A stretch of DNA of 64,000 bases from CAIUGU01 sp965279735 (GTDB lineage: Bacteria; Pseudomonadota; Gammaproteobacteria; Steroidobacterales; Steroidobacteraceae), in the NCBI GenBank assembly GCA_965279735.1, contig OZ257260.1, positions 3,100,001-3,164,000 of the forward strand, in the 5' to 3' direction. Positions within the stretch are counted from its first letter, which is position 1; every line of letters begins with the position of its first letter. The translations under genes and the position numbers were made by a program. This document shows, piece after piece, positions 43,281 to 50,370 of this stretch. The notes beneath the pieces were generated by a model. The model did not search any database and had not been told where the DNA came from. It saw only the letters and a list, made by a program, of their open reading frames with translations.

Positions 43281-44105
43281 CTACGGGAGGAACCGGCAGG
43301 CATTTATCTGATCACGCAGCCTCATTGCTTCGGTTCTGGCGGCAGTCGTGAAATCCGGGCCGTTACTGGCGAAGAGAATGGCACGCGATGAGCTGATCAC
43401 AAGCCCGGTGCCGTCGGGTGTTCGGCCCGCACCGACGAGTTTTTCTACATCGCCGCCTTGTGCGCCAACGCCGGGGACAAGCAGTGGCATGTTGCCGACG
43501 ATCGCGCGGACTCTTCGCATCTGCTCCGGCCAAGTGGCGCCCATCACCAGCATGCAGTTGCCGTTGGTGTTCCAGCGAGTGGCAATCTGTTCGGCGACGA
43601 CTTCGTATAAAGGCCGGCCACCGACATCGAGTTCCTGGAAATCCGCTGCGCCGGGATTCGAGGTATGGCAAAGCAGGATGACGCCCTTGTCGGCGTACTT
43701 CAGGAAAGGCTCGACGGAATCGCGGCCCAGATACGGGTTCGCGGTGACGGCATCGGCGCCGTAACGCTCAAAAGCCTCGATCGCATACTTCTCCGCAGTG
43801 CTGCCGATGTCTCCCCGCTTCGCATCGAGGATGACCGGCACTGCAGGGTAGGTCTTCTTTATGTAGTCGATCGTCCTCGACAGAGCGTCTTCGGCACGAT
43901 GGGCGGCAAAGTAGGCTATCTGCGGCTTGTAGGCACACACCAGGTCATGCGTCGCATCGACGATGGCCTTGCAGAACTTAAAGAGTCCTTCGGAATCGCG
44001 GCTGAATTGCTTCGGCATCTTCGCTGGCTCGGGATCGAGGCCAACGCACACGAGGGAGTTGTGGCTGCGCCAGGCGGCGCCAAGCTGGTCGATGAATTTC
44101 ATCAT
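43281..44105 (-). CDS. pyrF: Orotidine 5'-phosphate decarboxylase (group 2)
   Basis: A 274-residue TIM-barrel enzyme making UMP from OMP. The catalytic motif is VILDAKRGDIG (Asp94, Lys96, Asp99); VCVGLDPEP at the start, VTANPYLGRDS and the phosphate site LVPGVGAQGGD are present. The length and motif put it in the PyrF group 2 class (Mycobacterium/Pseudomonas-like long form) rather than the E. coli type. A start three bases later (44102) is equally possible. Confidence 0.95.
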   Translation of the reverse strand: MMKFIDQLGAAWRSHNSLVCVGLDPEPAKMPKQFSRDSEGLFKFCKAIVDATHDLVCAYKPQIAYFAAHRAEDALSRTIDYIKKTYPAVPVILDAKRGDIGSTAEKYAIEAFERYGADAVTANPYLGRDSVEPFLKYADKGVILLCHTSNPGAADFQELDVGGRPLYEVVAEQIATRWNTNGNCMLVMGATWPEQMRRVRAIVGNMPLLVPGVGAQGGDVEKLVGAGRTPDGTGLVISSSRAILFASNGPDFTTAARTEAMRLRDQINACRFLP

Positions 44106-44156
44106 GAGGCAGAAAATGGCGGCCGCGCAGCCGGATAACGCGGCGCCATTCTAGCA

Positions 44157-44186
44157 GGCGCGATGCAGGATATTCCGCATCACGCC
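44157..44186 (-). terminator. Hairpin between the cytochrome gene and pyrF
   Basis: GGCGCGATGC (44157-44166) and GCATCACGCC (44177-44186) pair with one mismatch around a 10-base AT-rich loop. No U tract on either strand. It separates the sulfite dehydrogenase unit from pyrF. Confidence 0.4.
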
Positions 44187-44199
44187 GCCAACGGGAGGG

Positions 44200-44721
44200 T
44201 CACTTCTCCGGATACATCAGCACGAACCCATCCCGATTCGGCATCTTCACCCGCGGCAGCGACTTGGCGTCGAGCGTCGTTGTGTTCTTGACGATGCCGT
44301 TCAACGACAGCAGGTATGCCGTCAGCGAATACACTTCGTCATTGCTGAGCGATTTCGGCGCCTGGAACGGCATCGCGCGACGGATGTAGTCGAACACGGT
44401 TGTCGCATAGGGCCAGAAACTGCCCAGCGTTTTCACGGGTTTATCGGTAGCGAGACTGCCCACTCCACCCACCAGCCGATCGAACGGTTGTCCCGAGCCT
44501 TCCTGGTTATGGCAGGCCGCGCATTTTTCCAGGAAGACCGCCTTGCCTTTCACTGCAGTGCCCGAACCGGCGGGAAGGCCCGTGCCATCCGGCTGGATGC
44601 TGATATCCCACGCCGCGATGTCAGCGGGTGTTGCAGTAGCACCAAGTTGCGGACCTTCTGCGGCCAGCGCAGACCCGCCCATGACGAGCAAGCCGACAAA
44701 CAGGAGGTTACGCGTAGACAT
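44200..44721 (-). CDS. SoxD-like c-type cytochrome, partner of the sulfite dehydrogenase
   Basis: A 173-residue periplasmic monohaem cytochrome with signal peptide (1-20) and CAACH (Cys67, Cys70, His71). The C-terminal part (SFWPYATTVFDYIRRAMPFQAPKSLSNDEVYSLTAYLLSLNG) closely resembles the N-terminal domain of SoxD, with a Met ligand in RRAMPF. It overlaps the 3' end of the molybdoenzyme gene by 14 bases, so it is very probably its electron acceptor. Confidence 0.92.
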   Translation of the reverse strand: MSTRNLLFVGLLVMGGSALAAEGPQLGATATPADIAAWDISIQPDGTGLPAGSGTAVKGKAVFLEKCAACHNQEGSGQPFDRLVGGVGSLATDKPVKTLGSFWPYATTVFDYIRRAMPFQAPKSLSNDEVYSLTAYLLSLNGIVKNTTTLDAKSLPRVKMPNRDGFVLMYPEK

Positions 44722-45997
44722 TGGTCACCTCACCGCTCTCCGCCACCTTCCAGTTCTGGATCGTGTTGTTGTGATAGTTGGTCTTGTCGCCACGCTCGGC
44801 GATCACCGCGTCGCGGGCGGGTTGCACGGCTCCGGTCTCATCGATGGCGCGGCTCTTGAGAATGGCCGGCCCTCCGTTCCAGCGCCAGGCCATGCGGAAT
44901 CGCGTGAGCGACTTTGAAAGCACAGGCGCGGACAACGCCGCCTCTGCCCACGTACGACCACTGTCAGCCGATACTTCAACCCGGGCGATCTTTCCGGCAC
45001 CCGACCAGGCAAGGCCATTGATCTCGTAGAGCCCGGGCCCCTGCATCGCGAGACCATGTGAAGGACTGGTGATGATGGATTTGACGCCCATCGGATACGT
45101 GAACATCAGCGACTTGCCGTCGCGCAGAAGTTCGGTGTACTTCGATGTTTCGTCACGAGTCATGGTCGGGCCGGTATTGGCCTCCAGACGCCTGAGCCAC
45201 TTCACGTTCATGTTGCCTTCGAAACCCGGGAGGAAGAGACGCATGGGATAACCCTGCTCCGGTCGAATCCTCTCGCCGTTCTGGTAGAGCGCGATGATGG
45301 CGTCGTCCATCGCCTTCGCGACCGGAACGCTTCGGCTCATCGAGGCCGCATCGGCACCCTCGGCCAGCAACCAGCCTGCGCCGGGTTCGATTCCCGCTTC
45401 TTCCAGCAGGATGGATAACGGCACGCCGGTCCACTCGCTGCAGGACAGAAGGCCGTGAATGGTGCCGCATGATGCCTGCGGTGCTTCGGCCGCCCAGTTG
45501 CCGGCACTGTTGCCGGAGCATTCCAGAAACTGGATGCGAGAGACAGTCGGATAACGCAGCAGTGCGTCCACCGTAAAGGTCAGCGGCCGCTTCACCCGCC
45601 CATGAATGACCAGGCGATGCACTGCCGGATCGATGTCCGGGATGCCGCTGTGGTGACGTTCGAAATGCAGGCCGTTCGGCGTGATCGTGCCGCGGAGTAG
45701 TTCATGAGGTGTACGCGAAGCGCCACTGCCTACGGCACCCGGCGTGCTGCGAATGCCTCGTTGGACGGCCGATTCGTACTTTGCAGGCTGGCCATATCCA
45801 CTCATCGGCGTTCCCGGCGCTTTCATCCAGGGCGAAATCGCCAATGCTTCGGCGCCTGCGGGTTGAGCCGTCAGCAGGGACAACCCCCCTGCTCCAACGA
45901 GCGCCGCGCCTTGCAGGAAGAGGCGTCGATGCAACAGCCCATTGCCCGCGACCAGATCGTCGGTGCCCGGCGAACCGGATTGAGTTTCGTTGGCCAT
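44708..45997 (-). CDS. SoxC-like molybdenum sulfite dehydrogenase
   Basis: A 429-residue enzyme of the sulfite-oxidase fold. It has a Tat-type signal (LHRRLFLQGAALVGAGG, twin Arg at 24-25), a molybdopterin domain with the Mo-coordinating Cys160 in FLECSGNSAGNW, and a C-terminal dimerisation domain starting near KSIITSPSHG. Overall it resembles SoxC. No soxA, B, X, Y or Z lies in the window, so the unit may oxidise sulfite or another S-oxide rather than work in the thiosulfate pathway. The ATG at 45997 follows a GGGGGGA ribosome-binding site; a GTG at 46009 is possible. Confidence 0.92.
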   Translation of the reverse strand: MANETQSGSPGTDDLVAGNGLLHRRLFLQGAALVGAGGLSLLTAQPAGAEALAISPWMKAPGTPMSGYGQPAKYESAVQRGIRSTPGAVGSGASRTPHELLRGTITPNGLHFERHHSGIPDIDPAVHRLVIHGRVKRPLTFTVDALLRYPTVSRIQFLECSGNSAGNWAAEAPQASCGTIHGLLSCSEWTGVPLSILLEEAGIEPGAGWLLAEGADAASMSRSVPVAKAMDDAIIALYQNGERIRPEQGYPMRLFLPGFEGNMNVKWLRRLEANTGPTMTRDETSKYTELLRDGKSLMFTYPMGVKSIITSPSHGLAMQGPGLYEINGLAWSGAGKIARVEVSADSGRTWAEAALSAPVLSKSLTRFRMAWRWNGGPAILKSRAIDETGAVQPARDAVIAERGDKTNYHNNTIQNWKVAESGEVTNVYA

Positions 45998-46070
45998 GAT
46001 TCCCCCCACAGGAATGCGCTCTTTTGATTATCGTCGGTACGCGCAGCCTAATGCCTAATTCTTCGTCTGG

Positions 46071-47300
46071 CTACGGGCGGAAGCTGTATCTCACGGCGAT
46101 CTGCAGTTCATCTTCGACAGCCGCTGAAGGAATACCGGCAAGACGCCGCTGCCGCAATTTGCTGTCGTTGCGCAAACCTTCGGCGACCACCTGCCAGCTA
46201 TCGTTGACATCGAAGAACCAGGCCAGCGTCCAGGCGTGTCCATCCTGCCAGCCATCGAAGAACCCCGCGCCACGCACCGTTGTTGTGTAGAACCGGTCGA
46301 ACCGCGCGCTGAACCGCTGGCGGCCATATGCCTTGCTCACCAGCAGGAAGTCGGACCAGTAATCGAGTATGCCGCCGCCCCGACCGTCGTCACTGGGCGA
46401 AACGCCGGTATCACCGTCCATGCGTTGTGCGATGACGGTCCAGTTGCGAGGTAGCTCAAGTCGCATGCCGAACGCGTCGAAGCGCGAGAGCCAGGCGTAC
46501 TCGGTGCCATTGGTGGCGGCAGGGTCACCGCGATTGTCGTAATGCAATGCTCTCAAGACGAGACGGTCGCGGTACGAGAACTCGAGGCCAGAGTAGTAAC
46601 CGGCCCGGTTGTCGATTTCCGAAAAGAGCTCGAGTTGATCAGGTCCAAAGTGCACGACGGACGTCTGCGGAATGCGGCCAAACAGTGGCGTCTGCCGGTC
46701 ATGCACTGCCCAGCCGCGCTGACGGATGAGGATGCCCATCGGATCGTTCCAGCCGTAGATCCCGAGCACGACGCCGATATCGAAAGGCCGGCCGACGCCC
46801 GCGCCAGCATTGGTGAGGCTGATTTCGCCGCCGATGGTCCGGATCTCCTCGCCAATCCACGTATTGATGGCGGAAGGACTCAAGGAGTAGATGCTCTGCC
46901 AGCCGATGCCGCGATTCTCCATGGAGATGGGTGGATAGAACGCGCCCAGCTTCGTCCGCCAGCGCCACTCTGAAGTCGGCACGGGGCGCCATTCGAGAAA
47001 CGCCTCGGTGAGGTCGATGGGGTTCTTGTCGTTATCGTCCGTCGCAAACAGCGTGATCGTGCCGCGAATCGTGTCCGTCACCGGCCCCGCGTAGTCGAGC
47101 ATGATGTTGCCGAGCTGCAGCCCGTCATTCGCCTCATCGAAACGCAGAAGGCCAAGTCCGCCGTCTACGAACGATGTGAGCGGGGTATCAGCCGCCACCA
47201 GCCGCATGTCTACCTGAGCGGTGAATTCGTGGGGCCCGGCCGCGAAAACCGGCGGGATGAACCCGCAGGCGACCAGCAAAAGGAAAAGTTGGCGGGCCAC
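46071..47300 (-). CDS. Outer-membrane beta-barrel (porin-like) protein, hypothetical
   Basis: A 409-residue protein with a signal peptide (1-20, PPVFA-AGP). The mature part alternates polar and aromatic residues in beta-strand pattern (YSGLEFSYRDRLVLRALHYD, TVIAQRMDGDTG, RFSARFDRFYT, WTLAWFFDVND) and ends with a typical barrel strand, LQIAVRYSFRP. A trimeric porin-like or substrate-specific barrel is inferred. It begins one base after the cupredoxin gene, so the two are translated together. Confidence 0.82.
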   Translation of the reverse strand: MARQLFLLLVACGFIPPVFAAGPHEFTAQVDMRLVAADTPLTSFVDGGLGLLRFDEANDGLQLGNIMLDYAGPVTDTIRGTITLFATDDNDKNPIDLTEAFLEWRPVPTSEWRWRTKLGAFYPPISMENRGIGWQSIYSLSPSAINTWIGEEIRTIGGEISLTNAGAGVGRPFDIGVVLGIYGWNDPMGILIRQRGWAVHDRQTPLFGRIPQTSVVHFGPDQLELFSEIDNRAGYYSGLEFSYRDRLVLRALHYDNRGDPAATNGTEYAWLSRFDAFGMRLELPRNWTVIAQRMDGDTGVSPSDDGRGGGILDYWSDFLLVSKAYGRQRFSARFDRFYTTTVRGAGFFDGWQDGHAWTLAWFFDVNDSWQVVAEGLRNDSKLRQRRLAGIPSAAVEDELQIAVRYSFRP

Positions 47301-47301
47301 T

Positions 47302-47961
47302 TCAGTAGCGGAGCTTTTTCGAACTGCTGATCTGGGGTGCGGGTGCCAGGGCTTGAGTCAGTTTGAATTCACTGCGAGCCGTATCTGCCGCCACTGTCAC
47401 TTCCGTTGCAAGTTCGGGGTTGGGCTCCGTGAATCGAGGATTCCAGGCTGTCACGCGATACGTGCCCGCCGGCAAGTCATTGAGGTCGATGCGACCACGG
47501 GAATCCGTCTTGCCGTAGTAGGGCGAATCGGCCACGTAGACGTAGCCGATCATCGAATCGTGGATGTTGCAGCCGAGGATCACGAGCCCGGACTGCTCGA
47601 ATGTGACGGGTGCGGAAGCCTGCCCTCTATAGAGCGGCAGCGCGAAATGCTTGGCCGGGGAGAACGAGTACACCTGGTGCGCAACGTCATCGCTGTTCGG
47701 GAACGACACGACGGTTCCTTTGCGAACGATGAGGATCTGCGGCTCGAACTGCAGGTTGATCTGGTCCATCGTCGCCATGGGCGCGGCTGCGGCGGGGGCG
47801 GGATTGACCGGGGACCCGGCTGCTGGCGTCGCCACCACCGCCACCTCGGGAACCGGTTTGCCGTCGCGGTCGACAATCGTGACTGCCAAAGTCGCCGCAT
47901 TGCAGCAGCTAGCCACTCCCCAGAGCGCTGCGAACCCGAGAACTCGCGACGGCAGTTTCAT
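47302..47961 (-). CDS. Periplasmic cupredoxin-like protein ('methylamine utilization' type)
   Basis: A 219-residue protein: signal peptide (about 1-24), then a cupredoxin-like domain with copper-type ligands His in DVAHQVYSF and Cys-His-Met in LGCNIHDSMIGYVYV. A carboxypeptidase-regulatory-like beta sandwich follows (YYGKTDSRGRIDLNDLPAGTYRVTAWNPRF). Such proteins are often labelled methylamine utilization, but no mau genes are present. The ATG at 47961 begins the signal peptide; the frame is open upstream. The 235-base divergent gap to the next gene has no other feature I can support. Confidence 0.85.
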   Translation of the reverse strand: MKLPSRVLGFAALWGVASCCNAATLAVTIVDRDGKPVPEVAVVATPAAGSPVNPAPAAAAPMATMDQINLQFEPQILIVRKGTVVSFPNSDDVAHQVYSFSPAKHFALPLYRGQASAPVTFEQSGLVILGCNIHDSMIGYVYVADSPYYGKTDSRGRIDLNDLPAGTYRVTAWNPRFTEPNPELATEVTVAADTARSEFKLTQALAPAPQISSSKKLRY

Positions 47962-48196
47962 GCAGTTGTTATCGGCTGGCACACCGGCAAATGTAAGCTC
48001 GCGAAAGAGGTTTTTATACCGCTGAACACGGGATCGCGAAACCTGCTGCGATATAGACGTTTGGCCTCTTGAGTTCCTTACCGCCACCGCTCGACTGATT
48101 GTGAAATACAGCACGTTCCGTGAGGAACAGGGCCGTTACCGTAGCGGCGTGAAAAGGTTACAAATCGCGTCGTACCCGCAGTCCCCTGGAAAATCC

Positions 48197-48820
48197 ATGC
48201 GAGCAGGAATTCTTGCGTTAGTGACGCTGACTCTGTTGCAGAGCGGCTGCGCCACCATGAATGAGGCGGAATGCCTCACCGTCGACTGGCGGACGATCGG
48301 GTTCGAAGACGGTGTCGCTGGCCACTCGGGAGACCGCATCGCACAGCATCGCGAGGCCTGCGCGAAGTTCGGAGTCACTCCGGACCTCGCTGCGTACCAA
48401 TCCGGACGCGAGGCCGGCCTTGAGGAATACTGCCAGCCTGCAAATGGATTCCGTCTGGGTTCACGGGGCGCCAATTACAGCGGAGTCTGTCCTGCTGAAC
48501 TGGGTGCCGGTTTCTCGGACGCCTATGCTTCCGGCAGGCAGCTTTACACGCTGGAAGCCCGCGTCTCCACGGCTTACTCACAGCTCGATTCAAAACGGCG
48601 CGAACTCGATCGACTGCAAGACGAGATTCTGCGCAAAACCGCGATCATCGTCCGCAGTGAATCCACTACCGAGGAACGGGCACAGGCTGTCCTCGATACG
48701 AAACAGATGGCCGAACGAACCGGCCGGCTCAAGGCCGAGATCATCCAGCTCGAGCGCGATGCGGTGTACTACGAGCGCGAGCTCGAAGACTATCGCGCGA
48801 CGATCACCTTCGCCGGCTAG
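48197..48820 (+). CDS. DUF2799 domain lipoprotein
   Basis: A 207-residue predicted lipoprotein: signal MRAGILALVTLTLLQSGC with lipobox LQSGC (Cys18). The DUF2799 region has DWRTIGFEDGVAG, a series of G-Y/F-x-x-G-like repeats, and CQPANGFRLGSRG. A C-terminal coiled coil (about 140-200) follows. Function unknown. Its stop overlaps the ferredoxin stop on the other strand, the two genes sharing CTAG. Confidence 0.88.
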   Translation: MRAGILALVTLTLLQSGCATMNEAECLTVDWRTIGFEDGVAGHSGDRIAQHREACAKFGVTPDLAAYQSGREAGLEEYCQPANGFRLGSRGANYSGVCPAELGAGFSDAYASGRQLYTLEARVSTAYSQLDSKRRELDRLQDEILRKTAIIVRSESTTEERAQAVLDTKQMAERTGRLKAEIIQLERDAVYYERELEDYRATITFAG

Positions 48821-49110
48821 CTGCGCGCCAGGGTGATTGCCTTCTCGGGGCAATTCTTCACGCACAGTCCACACGCTTCGCAAGCGGCCGCGTTCACCGC
48901 AAACGCCTGGCTCCAGCCGTGAGCGAAACCTTTCAGTTTGCCGATCAGGCTGAGCTGTTTGCGCTCTTCCGCAGGGAGAACGCCCATCTCGAACACTTCA
49001 ACCGGGCAGACCGCCACGCATTCGGCTTTTCCCTCACACCGGTTGCGATCTATGACCGGATGAAAAGCACCGGCAGGCTGCGGACAGTTGTGGTCAGGCG
49101 AAGTAGACAT
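48817..49110 (-). CDS. Two-cluster ferredoxin with one atypical cluster motif
   Basis: A 97-residue iron-sulfur protein. The C-terminal motif CEACGLCVKNCP (Cys77, 80, 83, 87) is a full [4Fe-4S] pattern. The N-terminal motif CEGKAECVAVCP (Cys25, Cys31, Cys35) has Lys28 where a second Cys is expected, so that cluster may be [3Fe-4S]. About 40 residues separate them. The electron-transfer partner is unknown. It is 11 bases after the rRNA methyltransferase gene. Confidence 0.9.
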   Translation of the reverse strand: MSTSPDHNCPQPAGAFHPVIDRNRCEGKAECVAVCPVEVFEMGVLPAEERKQLSLIGKLKGFAHGWSQAFAVNAAACEACGLCVKNCPEKAITLARS

Positions 49111-49121
49111 GCGGCTTGATG

Positions 49122-50294
49122 CTACTCGGTGGTCTCGCGGGGTGTGCGTCGAGTGCCCGCATAGAGTTCGAACAGCAGGAGCTTGCAGGGAATACTGCCA
49201 TTCATGAGGCTGATGGTTCGTTTCGGCTTAAGGCCAATGGATTTGTATGGTGACGCTGCAGCAGCGAGGATGGCCGCCTGCCAGCCGCTGAACTTCTGCT
49301 TGAGGGTGTCGCCCACCTCCTCGTAGAGCTGCACGATATCGCCTTCGCTGCTGCCGATGCGTTCGCCGTACGGCAGGTTCGTAACGAGGATTCCGGTCTC
49401 CGCAGGTGGCTCGGCATCCTGGAAGCGGCCCGTGTTGAAGGTCATGTACTTCTCGACGCGGGCGTCGAGAGCGCTCTTCTTCGCCATCGCCACGTAGGTC
49501 GCGTTGATATCTGAAGCGACGACTGGCGCTAGTGGGGCCTCCAGCTTCTCGGCGCGCACGCGGTCCTGCGTGACACGCCACAGCTCACGATCAAAGTCCT
49601 TCAGCCACTCGAAATGGAACTCGCCTTTCTTGCGATGAATCTGCGGCGCCTTGTGGACGGCCATCATTGCGGCTTCAATGGCAATGGTGCCGCTGCCGCA
49701 CATCGGATCCATGAAGGCCTGGCTGCCGTCGTAGCCCGCCAGAATGAGAAGCGCCGCCGAGAGGGTTTCCTTGAGCGGCGCAGGATGGCCCTGCTCCCGA
49801 TAGCCACGCTTGTGCAACGACTTGCCCGAAGTATCCAGGCTCAGCATGCAGCGGCCATGCCGCAGGTGTGCCACCACGACTACCTTGGGTTCGCTTCGAT
49901 CGACGACAGGCGCGACGCCTTGAGCTCGCTCGAAAACCTCGCGGATGCTCTCGCGCACCTGCGTGATGATCTGCTTTGGTGCCATCCCGCCCTTGTCGGC
50001 ATCGTCACCCTGGCTTTCAACCATGAAGCCGTGACGCGCTTCGAACAGCTCATGCCAGCGAATACGCCGGACCTGCGAGCGAAGCATCTCAGGCGACTTG
50101 GCCGGCACTTCCTTGATGACCCGCAGGATGCGGCTCGCCGTCCGCAGCTTCAGGTGCAGCTCGTAGAAAAGCGTGTCTGTTGCCTCGAAGGCGACAGCGC
50201 GGTAGCCGGGCACGATGTCGCGTGCGCCCAGGGCTTCGAGCTCAAGGACCAGGGCGGGTTTGGTTTCTTCGGGACAGGTGGCGATCAGTTGCAT
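49122..50294 (-). CDS. THUMP-domain RNA methyltransferase, RlmL-like
   Basis: A 390-residue SAM-dependent N2-guanine-type RNA methyltransferase. It has a THUMP domain (about 45-160) and a methyltransferase domain with FMDPMCGSGTIAIEAA (SAM site) and catalytic VTNLPYGERIG. It matches the N-terminal half of E. coli RlmKL and lacks the RlmK half. The likely target is 23S rRNA G2445 by analogy. Confidence 0.93.
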   Translation of the reverse strand: MQLIATCPEETKPALVLELEALGARDIVPGYRAVAFEATDTLFYELHLKLRTASRILRVIKEVPAKSPEMLRSQVRRIRWHELFEARHGFMVESQGDDADKGGMAPKQIITQVRESIREVFERAQGVAPVVDRSEPKVVVVAHLRHGRCMLSLDTSGKSLHKRGYREQGHPAPLKETLSAALLILAGYDGSQAFMDPMCGSGTIAIEAAMMAVHKAPQIHRKKGEFHFEWLKDFDRELWRVTQDRVRAEKLEAPLAPVVASDINATYVAMAKKSALDARVEKYMTFNTGRFQDAEPPAETGILVTNLPYGERIGSSEGDIVQLYEEVGDTLKQKFSGWQAAILAAAASPYKSIGLKPKRTISLMNGSIPCKLLLFELYAGTRRTPRETTE

Positions 50295-50321
50295 GCGGGC
50301 GAATGGTATCCCGCGCGCAAC

Positions 50322-50354
50322 AAAAAGGGGCGGAGCAATCGCTTGCCCCGCCCC
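50322..50354 (-). terminator. Rho-independent terminator after katG
   Basis: Read on the minus strand: GGGGCGG, then GCAA, a GCGA tetraloop, TTGC, then CCGCCCC, followed by TTTTTG. An 11-bp stem with one internal mismatch and a U tract, 17 bases after the katG stop. A textbook intrinsic terminator. Confidence 0.9.
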
Positions 50355-50370
50355 CTGTCGGCTGTCGAAG

